The notes beneath the pieces were generated by a model that worked only from the letters and a program-made list of their open reading frames with translations, did not search any database and was not told the DNA's origin. The translations under genes and the position numbers were made by a program. DNA of 64,000 nt from Dactylosporangium fulvum (GTDB lineage Bacteria > Actinomycetota > Actinomycetes > Mycobacteriales > Micromonosporaceae), in the NCBI RefSeq assembly GCF_025137375.1, contig NZ_CP073720.1, positions 4,240,501 through 4,304,500 on the forward strand. Direction: 5' to 3'. Below are positions 1 through 7,083 of the stretch, piece by piece (the first letter of the stretch is position 1; each line of letters starts with the position of its first letter).

Positions 1-371
1 ATGAAGACCACGTCGCCGGCGAGCTCCGCACGCCGGGCGGCGAGCAGCCGCGCCGCCCCGACCAGCCCGGCCGTGTGCAGGTCGTGGCCGCACGCGTGCA
101 TGGCGCCGGTGACCGTGGACGCGAAGGGCACGTCGGCGAGCTCGGTGACCGGCAGGGCGTCCATGTCGCCGCGCAGCAGGACCACCGGTCCGGGCCGCCC
201 GCCGCGCAGCACCGCGGTCACCGACGACAACGCGGTGCCGGTGCTCACCTCCAGCGGCAGGCCTTCCAGGGCTTCGAGGACGAGCCGCTGGGTGTGCGGC
301 AGGTCCAGGCCGATCTCCGGGTGCCGGTGCAGCTCCCTGCGGAGCTCGATCAGATCTTCGCGCAGTCCCAT
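1..371 (-). CDS. M20-family amidohydrolase, N-terminal part (runs off the window)
   Basis: The reverse strand reads an N-terminus MGLREDLIELRRELHRHPEI followed by an RGDMDALP segment and the metal-binding motif MHACGHDLHTA. These are hallmarks of M20 metallo-amidohydrolases (hippurate, N-acyl amino acid or IAA-amino acid hydrolases), which cleave an N-acyl amide using two zinc ions. About 123 residues are visible of a usual 380-420; the remainder lies beyond position 1. A GTG three codons upstream (378-380) is an alternative start. The small gene ending at 411 lies just upstream on the same strand, so co-transcription is likely. Substrate cannot be told from this fragment. Confidence 0.88.
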   Translation of the reverse strand, partial: MGLREDLIELRRELHRHPEIGLDLPHTQRLVLEALEGLPLEVSTGTALSSVTAVLRGGRPGPVVLLRGDMDALPVTELADVPFASTVTGAMHACGHDLHTAGLVGAARLLAARRAELAGDVVF

Positions 372-410
372 CCGCGACACGGTACCTGCGGCGGAGGAAA
401 CAGCCACCGC

Positions 411-680
411 TCAGTTCGGGGCCGTCGCGTCGACCTTGTGGTACAGCAGCCACACACCGGCGTCGATGAGGCCGTGCACGACGTTCATCGGCACCCGCTG
501 GTCCGCGCCGTGGGCGTAGTGCACGAACTCCACGCCGTCGGCGCGGCCGCCGGGCCAGGCGACCGTGGTCGGGGTGCGGGTGAACATCAGCCCCGCCGCG
601 GTGAGCGCCCGGTCGACCGCCTCGACGCCGTCGCCCATGGTCACCAGGTGGTACGCGCTGCCGCCCCGGTAGATCCTCAT
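411..680 (-). CDS. small conserved hypothetical protein (89 aa)
   Basis: This is an 89-residue soluble protein beginning MRIYRGGSAYHLVTMGDGVE and ending VDATAPN. I do not recognise the family. An in-frame TTG three codons upstream (689) is an alternative start; ATG at 680 was preferred. Composition and codon bias are normal for this genome, with no membrane segment. It ends about 40 bases before the M20 amidohydrolase start on the same strand and is probably its operon partner. The upstream intergenic region is shared with the divergent MarR-GNAT gene. Confidence 0.55.
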   Translation of the reverse strand: MRIYRGGSAYHLVTMGDGVEAVDRALTAAGLMFTRTPTTVAWPGGRADGVEFVHYAHGADQRVPMNVVHGLIDAGVWLLYHKVDATAPN

Positions 681-726
681 GTCGGCCAATTGAACTACCG
701 GAGGGCTCCCACCGCCAGATGATTGC

Positions 727-738
727 TGACTAAAGTCA
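727..738. promoter_or_regulatory. MarR-type operator overlapping a leaderless promoter
   Basis: TGACT-AA-AGTCA is a perfect five-base inverted repeat with a two-base spacer. The embedded hexamer TAAAGT (731-736) lies exactly seven bases before GTG 744, the spacing of an actinobacterial leaderless -10. A regulator bound here would occlude the -10 element, so autorepression by the MarR domain of the downstream gene is the simplest reading. Confidence 0.6.
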
Positions 739-743
739 GGTAT

Positions 744-1625
744 GTGGACACGGATCTGGTCGCGGCCGTCCGCCGCTTCAACCGCACGGTGACCCAGCGC
801 GTCGGCGCGCTCGAGGACGGTTACATGGAGCGGGGGCGGCCGCTCGCGCAGGCACGCCTGCTGTGGGAGATCGGGCCGGACGGGGAAGAGGTCGCCGCCC
901 TACGCACCCGGCTCGGCCTCGACTCCGGCTACCTCAGCCGGCTCCTGCGCGCCCTCGAGGGCGACGGGCTCGTGGTCGTCGGCCCGTCCGAAGGCGACGG
1001 CCGGGTCCGCGAGGCCCGGCTCACCGACGCCGGCCACGCCGAGTGGCGGGAGCTCGACGAGCGCTCCGACGAGCTCGCCTGGTCGATCCTCCGGCCGCTC
1101 AACGAAGCCCAGCGCAGCCGCCTCACCGCCGCCATGACCGAGGTCGAGCGGCTCCTGATCGCCAGCATGGTGGTGATCGAGCCGTGCGCGGTCGGTGACC
1201 CGCGGGCCCGCGCCTGCGTGCGCGCCTACTTTCGGGAGATCGCCCAGCGCTTCGACGACGGCTTCGATCCGGCGCTGAGCACCCCCGCCGCCGACGACGA
1301 GTTCGTCCCGCCGGCGGGCGGGTTCCTGCTGGCGACGCTGTCGTCCGAGCCGGTCGGCTGCGGCGCCGTCAAGCTGCACCCCGGCGGGCCGGCCGAGATC
1401 AAGCGCCTCTGGGTCGCCGGCTCGGTCCGCGGGCTCGGCGTCGGCCGTCGCATGCTGACCGAGCTGGAGCACTACGCCGCCGAGCGCGGCTGGACCGCGG
1501 TCCGGCTGGACACGAACCGCAACCTGCGGGAGGCGATCAGCATGTACCGCAGTGCCGGCTACCGCGAGGTCGAGCCGTACAACACCGAGCGCTACGCCCA
1601 CCACTGGTTCGAGAAGCCTCTATAG
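744..1625 (+). CDS. MarR-GNAT fusion: winged-helix regulator with acetyltransferase domain
   Basis: This is a 293-residue protein with two domains. Residues ~1-140 form a MarR winged helix (recognition segment around LGLDSGYLSRLLRALEGDGL, wing GDGRVREARLT). Residues ~145-293 form a GNAT acyltransferase with the acetyl-CoA pyrophosphate loop VRGLGVGRRML. Such fusions are common in actinobacteria; targets and acyl acceptors are mostly unknown. GTG 744 was chosen over TTG 723 because a TAAAGT -10 lies seven bases upstream of it and TTG 723 lies inside the promoter/operator. The palindrome over the promoter suggests autoregulation. Confidence 0.85.
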   Translation: MDTDLVAAVRRFNRTVTQRVGALEDGYMERGRPLAQARLLWEIGPDGEEVAALRTRLGLDSGYLSRLLRALEGDGLVVVGPSEGDGRVREARLTDAGHAEWRELDERSDELAWSILRPLNEAQRSRLTAAMTEVERLLIASMVVIEPCAVGDPRARACVRAYFREIAQRFDDGFDPALSTPAADDEFVPPAGGFLLATLSSEPVGCGAVKLHPGGPAEIKRLWVAGSVRGLGVGRRMLTELEHYAAERGWTAVRLDTNRNLREAISMYRSAGYREVEPYNTERYAHHWFEKPL

Positions 1626-1660
1626 CCGCTCCCGGCGAGAAGCACCCTGGCGCCTGCGGG

Positions 1661-2239
1661 TCACAGCTCGATGCGGTGCAGCCACAGATGGCCGGGGGCG
1701 ATCCGGGTCAGCGCCGCGTAGAGCCACGCGCGGCGGCCCGGGTCGAGCCGCGGCAGCGTGGCGTCGAAGTCGGCCTGGTCCTTCGGGCGGACCGCCTTCG
1801 CCTTGAACAGCAGCACGATCTCCGGCACCAGGTACGGCACCCCGGCGGCCGTGTGGCGGATGATGTCCCGGTACGGCCGGCGGATGCCCGGGTCACGGCG
1901 GCAGATCCAGACGTCGCCGTCGTGGGGCTCGCGGAACACGTCGAGGTGGTAGCGGCCGGTCTCCGGCGCGCGGACCCAGGTCTGATGGTGCTCGTGGAAC
2001 GCGGGGCTGTTCAGCGGCCACAGCTCCCCGTCGCCGGCCACCTCGAACACGAACCCGGGCAGCGCCGCCCGGATCTCGCCGAACGCCGCCGCCGGAACCG
2101 CGATCTCGATGTCCTCGTGCGGCCGGGTGTTCTCACCGCGCCACAGGTCGAGCGCCCAGCCGCCCGCGACGTACCAGGGCGACCGGACCTTCGCCAGCCG
2201 CCGGGCGACCTCGGCCGGCGGCCACGCATCCCAGATCAC
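1661..2239 (-). CDS. nucleotidyltransferase-fold protein (ANT(2'')-like family)
   Basis: This is a 192-residue protein with the nucleotidyltransferase signature GGWALDLWRGENTRPHEDIE, followed by the conserved segment around VPEIVLLFKAKAVRPKDQAD typical of the aminoglycoside nucleotidyltransferase-like group. The second acidic pair is D-x-E rather than D-x-D, as is frequent in this family. Members include AadB-type resistance enzymes, but most environmental homologues have unknown acceptors, so aminoglycoside resistance should not be assumed. It is transcribed away from the MarR-GNAT gene (convergent) and lies 60 bases downstream of the unknown gene at 2300-2929. Confidence 0.75.
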   Translation of the reverse strand: MIWDAWPPAEVARRLAKVRSPWYVAGGWALDLWRGENTRPHEDIEIAVPAAAFGEIRAALPGFVFEVAGDGELWPLNSPAFHEHHQTWVRAPETGRYHLDVFREPHDGDVWICRRDPGIRRPYRDIIRHTAAGVPYLVPEIVLLFKAKAVRPKDQADFDATLPRLDPGRRAWLYAALTRIAPGHLWLHRIEL

Positions 2240-2299
2240 GCGGGGAGTCTATGGCGGCCGGGCCGATCCGGTTGCCCCGCCGGCCGCGAACCGGCCGGG

Positions 2300-2929
2300 T
2301 CACTTGCCGCCGTCACGGATGAGCAGCAGCTCGCGACCCCGGCCGCGGGCGCCGTCCACCCAGGCCGGGAGCTGCTCGCCGACCAGCCACGCGGCCTCCT
2401 CGGCGTCATCGTCGTCACCGGACGGCAGGAGATCGTAGTCGTCGTGGATCCGGTCGGTGTCGAAGCCGGCGAGCTCGGCGTGGACACGGTCGAGCTCGGC
2501 CTTCGACGCGAGCATGGGAAACGGCCACGGGTCCCGGTCCGGCGCCGCGTCACGCCACGGGAACGCCCAGGGCCGCTTCCACAGGCGGGCGAGGGCCGGC
2601 AGGTCCCAGGCGCGAAACGCCTTCCGCAGCCGGTGCCAGCCGCGGCCCGGCAGGACGACCGACCCGAGCGGCTCCCCTGCGGTGGGGCCGAGGAGCTCCA
2701 GCAGCCACCCGTACCCGCCGGGGCGGGACGGGTCGAGCCGGCCGTCGACGATCTCGCGCAACGCCGGCTCGACCTCGGCCGGCGTGGTCGCCCGCAGCAG
2801 CCGGTCGTCCTCCCGGAGCCCCTCGATCCTGCCGAGCGCCGCCCGGACCAGGGCGTCGTCGCCGGAGCCGACCATGCCGTGGAAGCCGTCGGCGTCGATC
2901 GCGAACGCTGAGATGTACTGTTCGGCCAT
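2300..2929 (-). CDS. conserved hypothetical protein (209 aa)
   Basis: This is a 209-residue soluble protein starting MAEQYISAFAIDADGFHGMV, acidic and rich in D/E near the C-terminus (SGDDDDAEEA), ending LLLIRDGGK. It resembles actinobacterial hypothetical proteins that open with a short beta-strand segment and a helical bundle (possibly the DUF7691 group; recalled, not verified). No catalytic motif is visible. ATG 2929 is the first start in frame beyond the end of the DUF899 gene at 2956, giving a 26-base gap and a likely shared transcript. Confidence 0.6.
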   Translation of the reverse strand: MAEQYISAFAIDADGFHGMVGSGDDALVRAALGRIEGLREDDRLLRATTPAEVEPALREIVDGRLDPSRPGGYGWLLELLGPTAGEPLGSVVLPGRGWHRLRKAFRAWDLPALARLWKRPWAFPWRDAAPDRDPWPFPMLASKAELDRVHAELAGFDTDRIHDDYDLLPSGDDDDAEEAAWLVGEQLPAWVDGARGRGRELLLIRDGGK

Positions 2930-2955
2930 CCCGACATGGTCACGCACGCCGGGCG

Positions 2956-3663
2956 TCAGCTGAAGTCGGGGATCGCCACCCGCGGGTTGTCGACCCGGCC
3001 CGTCGGCTCCTCCCACGCCTCCTGCCGCCCGAGCGCGGTCAGATCGAGGAAGCCGTACGCGCTGCCGACGTGGTCCGCGCCGCGGGCGTACGTCGAATAC
3101 GTGTGGAAGACCTCGTCGCCGTCCTTCAGGAAACAGCTGAGCCCCGGCAACTCGGGCGTGTCGACCACCGGCAGCGGCTGGTAGTTGTAGACCTGCGGCT
3201 TCACGTCCGGGTCGAAGCTCACGTCGAAGTCGAAGTTGAACCCGGTCCCGTGCGAGGAGTACCACGGGACCGTCCACCCGCGGCGGGCCCGGTAGCCGTC
3301 CAGCTTCTCGTACGGCGCGCGCGAGACCAGCACGAACGTCGTGTCCCGCGCGGCGAGGTGCCGCAGCACCCCCACCGACAGCTCGTCGACCGACGCCGTG
3401 CAGCTCGGGCAGGCGTCGTCCCACGACAGGCCGAACATCACGTGCTGCACGATCAGCTGCCTGCGCCCCTCAAACAGGTCGGCGAGCGTGACCTCGCCGT
3501 CCTTGCCCCGGAAGCGGTACGGCGTGTCGACACGCACCATCGGCAGGCGTCGCCGGTCGGCGTTGACGGCGTCGATCCTCCGGGTGACCTCCTTCTCCCG
3601 TCCGAGCAGCGCCGTCCGGGCGGCGAGCCACTCCTCACGACTGACGATCTCCGGTAGTGCCAT
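2956..3663 (-). CDS. DUF899 family thioredoxin-like protein
   Basis: This is a 235-residue protein starting MALPEIVSREEWLAARTALL. It has the family hallmarks RFRGKDGEVTLADLF, the segment FGLSWDDACPSCTASVDEL with a thioredoxin-like CxxC, GWTVPWYSSHGTGFNFDF and VYNYQPLP. DUF899 (AhpC/TSA-like) proteins adopt a thioredoxin fold; a peroxiredoxin or redox role is suspected but not established. It is the first gene of a probable two- or three-gene minus-strand unit (3663 to 1661). Confidence 0.87.
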   Translation of the reverse strand: MALPEIVSREEWLAARTALLGREKEVTRRIDAVNADRRRLPMVRVDTPYRFRGKDGEVTLADLFEGRRQLIVQHVMFGLSWDDACPSCTASVDELSVGVLRHLAARDTTFVLVSRAPYEKLDGYRARRGWTVPWYSSHGTGFNFDFDVSFDPDVKPQVYNYQPLPVVDTPELPGLSCFLKDGDEVFHTYSTYARGADHVGSAYGFLDLTALGRQEAWEEPTGRVDNPRVAIPDFS

Positions 3664-3747
3664 CACGGCCTCCTGGATGTGTCGGCAACGGGTTTCTCCT
3701 TGCACGACGAGCGGGAGGCGCCGTCCTCGACACGTCCGGCCGATGTT

Positions 3748-4479
3748 TCATCCCGGGACCAGCGCCGCCAGGAGATCGGCGGCCGTGGCCGCGGTCCACG
3801 GTGCGGCGGCCCGGCCGTCGGCGAGCAGGGCGACGGAGCCGTCGGCCACCTCGCCACCCATCGCCAGGGTGAGCCGGTCGGCGTCGATCGCGGCGGCGAG
3901 CACGCGCGGCACGGCGGGACCTGCCGGGCTCTGCGGATCCGCGAAGTCCGCCGCCGGGCCGGCAGCGGCCGCGCGGATCGCGGCCACCGGCAGGTATGCG
4001 GTGCCGGCGGCGGTCCGGCGGCCGCAGATCGGGCAGGCGCTGAACCGCTCCGGGCTGAAGCACTCGGTGCAGACCAGGTGGGCGCACGGGTCCAGCGGGT
4101 GCAGCACGCCGGACCGGCCGCAGATCAGGCAGCCCGGCTCACCCGGCTGGAACAGCAGGACCAGCAGGCGCCGCCGGTACAGCAGCGCGGGATCCTCCGG
4201 AGTCTCCGGGAACCGGCGGAAGAGCGGCACGTGGTCACGGTCGGCGCCCACCATCGCGTCGGCGACCGCCTGCACCCAGTCGGCCCAGCGCAGCCGGGTC
4301 GCCGGGTCGAGCCGCGCGAACCGTGCCCGCAGCGTGGTGTCGAGCAGCCAGCCCCGCGCGGCGAGGTCGGCCTCCAGCGTGGTGACCCACGCGTCGCCGT
4401 CGGCGGGCGGCTGGGGCCCCGGCTCGGGAAGGGGGACCAGACCGGCACGGCGGAGCAGCGCCGTGGCGAGCGCGTCCAT
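3748..4479 (-). CDS. RING-finger protein of the MXAN_6230/SCO0854 type
   Basis: This 243-residue protein carries a complete C3HC4 RING-type arrangement at residues ~125-165: CLIC, then DPCAHLVCTEC, then CPIC. The spacing is C-x2-C-x11-C-x-H-x2-C-x2-C-x8-C-x2-C. The N-terminus MDALATALLRRAGLVPLPEP resembles the start of the actinobacterial/myxobacterial family named MXAN_6230/SCO0854 RING domain protein. Known members I recall are considerably longer, so this may be a short or truncated version. Function is unknown; ubiquitin ligase activity should not be inferred. The start codon is four bases from the divergent MBL gene's apparent start, leaving almost no room for two promoters. Confidence 0.7.
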   Translation of the reverse strand: MDALATALLRRAGLVPLPEPGPQPPADGDAWVTTLEADLAARGWLLDTTLRARFARLDPATRLRWADWVQAVADAMVGADRDHVPLFRRFPETPEDPALLYRRRLLVLLFQPGEPGCLICGRSGVLHPLDPCAHLVCTECFSPERFSACPICGRRTAAGTAYLPVAAIRAAAAGPAADFADPQSPAGPAVPRVLAAAIDADRLTLAMGGEVADGSVALLADGRAAAPWTAATAADLLAALVPG

Positions 4480-4482
4480 TAC

Positions 4483-5025
4483 GTGCTGCTCAACACCGGC
4501 TACCTCGGGCGTGGCGTCGCCAGCACGGTCGGCTTCGTCCGCGACGGTGACACGCTGCTCGTCACCGACCCCGGCATGGTCGGCGACCGGGAGCTCATCC
4601 TCGCGCGGCTGCGCCAGCTCGGGGTGGCGCCGGAGGCCGTCACCGACGTGGTGTTCAGCCACCACCACCCTGACCACACCCTCAACGCGGCGCTGTTCCC
4701 CAACGCCCGCTTCCACGACCACTGGGCGATCTACCAGGGTGACCGGTGGGAGGACCGGGACGCCGAGGGCTGGCAGCTGTCCCCGTCGGTCCGGCTCATC
4801 AGGACACCGGGCCACACGCCACAGGACATCACGACCCTGGTCGGCACCGCCGACGGCGTGGTCGCGTTCACCCACCTGTGGACCACGCCGACCTCGGCCG
4901 ACGACCCGTACGCCACCGACATGGACGCCCTGCACACGGGCCGGGAACGGGTGCTGGCGGTGGCGGACGTGGTGGTGCCCGGACACGGACCGGCCTTCGT
5001 ACCGGACGGGAACACCCCACGATGA
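4483..5025 (+). CDS. metallo-beta-lactamase fold hydrolase
   Basis: This ~180-residue MBL-fold protein has the zinc-binding motif SHHHPDHT, then TPGHT, ATDM and the C-terminal VVVPGHGPAF. The family comprises small stand-alone hydrolases of unknown substrate. The exact N-terminus is uncertain. GTG 4483 is the first in-frame start codon, but the bases directly upstream encode V-H-Y in the same frame, which fits the family's usual N-terminus although no start codon precedes it. This may mean a lost start codon, a non-canonical start, or a rearrangement at the head-to-head junction with the RING gene. Confidence 0.82.
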   Translation: MLLNTGYLGRGVASTVGFVRDGDTLLVTDPGMVGDRELILARLRQLGVAPEAVTDVVFSHHHPDHTLNAALFPNARFHDHWAIYQGDRWEDRDAEGWQLSPSVRLIRTPGHTPQDITTLVGTADGVVAFTHLWTTPTSADDPYATDMDALHTGRERVLAVADVVVPGHGPAFVPDGNTPR

Positions 5026-5143
5026 CCATCTGAGGGGCCGTCCACAGGGCCCACTGGGGAGCCCGGATGACCATTACGTGAACTTCCGGCGACGTGGGCT
5101 CCCTCCGGTGGAGCGGTGCCGGGAACGGCGTGACGATCGGGTG

Positions 5144-6352
5144 GTGACTGAGAGCACCGTGATCCTGGTTCTCGTGATCGTCACCGCGCTGGCGTTCGAC
5201 TTCACCAACGGCTTCCACGACACCGCGAACGCGATGGCCACCTCCATCGCCACCGGCGCTCTCCGGCCCAAGGTCGCCGTCACGCTCTCCGGGCTGCTGA
5301 ACCTGGCCGGCGCCTTCCTGTCGGTGGAGGTCGCGCTCACCGTGACCAACTCCGTCGTGAAGATCCAGGACACCAGCGGCGCACCACGGGCGGCCCTGCT
5401 CGGTGACGGCGGTTCCGCGCTGCTGCTCATCATCCTCGCCGGCCTGGTCGGCGGCATCGTCTGGAACCTGCTCACCTGGCTGCTGGGCCTGCCCTCCAGT
5501 TCGTCGCACGCGCTCTTCGGCGGGCTCGTCGGCGCCACGATCGCCGGCCTCGGCTGGACCGGGGTCAACTGGAACGGCGACGGCACGAAGCTCGACGGCC
5601 TGGTCGGCAAGGTGCTCCTACCGGCCGTCATGTCGCCGGTCGTCGCCGGGGTCGTCGCCGCCTGCGGCACCTGGCTCATCTACCGGATCACCCGCGGCGT
5701 GGCGCAGCGGTTCACCGACAACGGCTTCCGCTGGGGGCAGATCGGCAGCGCCTCGCTCGTCTCGCTCGCCCACGGCACCAACGACGCGCAGAAGACGATG
5801 GGTGTGATCACGCTCGCGCTGATCGCGGCGGGGGAGTGGACCGACACGACGAACATCCCGTTCTGGGTGAAGGCCGCGTGCGCGGTGGCGATCGCGTTCG
5901 GCACGTACCTCGGCGGCTGGCGGATCATCCGTACCGTCGGCAAGGGCCTCGTCGAGATCGCCCCGCCGCAGGGAATGGCCGCCGAGTCCGGCTCCGCGGC
6001 GGTCATCCTCGCCTCCAGCCATCTCGGCTTCGCGCTGTCCACCACGCACGTCGCCACCGGCTCGATCCTCGGCTCCGGCGTCGGCCGGCCCGGCGCGCTG
6101 GTGCGCTGGGCGGTCGCCGGTCGGATGGTCGCCGCGTGGCTGCTCACGCTGCCGGCGGCCGCCGTGACCGGTGGTGCCATGTGGTGGATCGGGCACCTGA
6201 TCGGCGGCCTCGCCGGGGCGGCCGTGATCGTCGCGGTCCTGGTGCTGCTGGCCGGGTACGTGTACCAGCGCTCCCGCCGCACCCCGGTCGACCACACCAA
6301 CGTCAACGACGAGTGGGGCGCCGTGCCGCGGCCGGCTGCCTCGGCGCACTGA
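5144..6352 (+). CDS. pit: PiT-family inorganic phosphate transporter
   Basis: This ~402-residue, strongly hydrophobic protein with ten or more membrane segments has both PiT signature repeats: DFTNGFHDTANAMATSIATG near residue 20 and SLAHGTNDAQKTMGVIT near residue 210. PiT transporters import phosphate-metal complexes by proton symport. Two consecutive GTG codons (5141, 5144) are possible starts. It is followed 12 bases later by a two-TM protein and then a DUF3349 protein. This order matches mycobacterial pitA (Rv0545c), Rv0544c and Rv0543c as I recall them, so the three are very likely one operon. Confidence 0.93.
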   Translation: MTESTVILVLVIVTALAFDFTNGFHDTANAMATSIATGALRPKVAVTLSGLLNLAGAFLSVEVALTVTNSVVKIQDTSGAPRAALLGDGGSALLLIILAGLVGGIVWNLLTWLLGLPSSSSHALFGGLVGATIAGLGWTGVNWNGDGTKLDGLVGKVLLPAVMSPVVAGVVAACGTWLIYRITRGVAQRFTDNGFRWGQIGSASLVSLAHGTNDAQKTMGVITLALIAAGEWTDTTNIPFWVKAACAVAIAFGTYLGGWRIIRTVGKGLVEIAPPQGMAAESGSAAVILASSHLGFALSTTHVATGSILGSGVGRPGALVRWAVAGRMVAAWLLTLPAAAVTGGAMWWIGHLIGGLAGAAVIVAVLVLLAGYVYQRSRRTPVDHTNVNDEWGAVPRPAASAH

Positions 6353-6364
6353 GAGGGCACCGAC

Positions 6365-6649
6365 ATGCACAACCTCGGATTCGCTCTGGGAGAGGCCTGG
6401 AAGATTCTGCTGGCGAGCCTCGTCCTCGGCGCCGGGCTGCCGGCACTCTTCGCCCTCGGCATCCGCTCCCTCGCCTACGGCACGGGCGGCGCCGACTCGG
6501 CCCCGCGCCCGGTCGGCACCGTCCTCGGCTGGCTCTGCTTCGTGGTGGTGCTGCTGGGCGTGGCGCTGGGCCTCACGTACATCGTCGCGACCGGCTTCGG
6601 CAGGGAGCTGAGCTTCGAGCACGTCTACCCGACGATCACCGACAAGTGA
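6365..6649 (+). CDS. small two-TM membrane protein of the pit operon
   Basis: This 94-residue protein has two predicted membrane helices (residues ~12-34 and ~54-76) and a polar C-terminus ending HVYPTITDK. It lies 12 bases after the PiT stop and 10 bases before the DUF3349 gene. By position it matches the small membrane protein conserved between pitA and the DUF3349 gene in mycobacteria (Rv0544c). A role as accessory subunit of the phosphate transporter is inference from synteny only. Confidence 0.75.
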   Translation: MHNLGFALGEAWKILLASLVLGAGLPALFALGIRSLAYGTGGADSAPRPVGTVLGWLCFVVVLLGVALGLTYIVATGFGRELSFEHVYPTITDK

Positions 6650-6659
6650 GGACCCCGGG

Positions 6660-6977
6660 GTGGACTCGACCCGTTCGAACTTCGTCACCCGCACCGTCGA
6701 ATGGCTGCGCGCCGGCTACCCCGCCGGCGTGCCCCGGCAGGACTACGTCGCCCTGCTCGGCCTGCTGCGCCGCAAGCTCACCGACGTGGAGGTGCACCGC
6801 ATCGCGCAGGAGCTCGCCGGCCGGTCCGTGCTGTCCGCCGACCCGATCACCGTCGAGGACATCGAGAAAATGATCAATGATTCGGTACTGCAGAAGGCCT
6901 CCGACGAGGACGTCGCGCGGGTCTCCGCCCGGCTCGCCGCGGGCGGCTGGCCTCTCGCGGATCCGCCTGCCGACTGA
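6660..6977 (+). CDS. DUF3349 domain protein
   Basis: This 105-residue helical protein starts with GTG and contains the DUF3349 pattern: an N-terminal EWLRAGYPAGVPRQDYVALL, a central LTDVEVHRIAQELA, and a C-terminal DVARVSARLAAGGWPL. The family is small, soluble and of unknown biochemical function; the mycobacterial homologue Rv0543c sits in the same position next to pitA. It is the last gene of the phosphate-transporter operon. Confidence 0.83.
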   Translation: MDSTRSNFVTRTVEWLRAGYPAGVPRQDYVALLGLLRRKLTDVEVHRIAQELAGRSVLSADPITVEDIEKMINDSVLQKASDEDVARVSARLAAGGWPLADPPAD

Positions 6978-7083
6978 GAGTGACTACTCGTGTACGTGTC
7001 GTCCTGAGTGGTGGGCGTCGATTCGTGGCGGGCCGGGCGGGTGGCTTAGGGTCCGTGTGCATGAACGCCGACGGGATGCCGAC

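Noticed and set aside
1..722. Plus-strand open frames at 1-519 and 75-722
   Set aside because: The minus strand encodes a clear M20 amidohydrolase with HACGHD and a small gene; the plus frames have only composition-driven residues.
3341..5140. A long in-frame upstream extension of the PiT transporter
   Set aside because: The extension crosses the DUF899, RING and MBL genes and is S/R/T-rich non-protein-like; the transporter starts at the tandem GTG near 5144.
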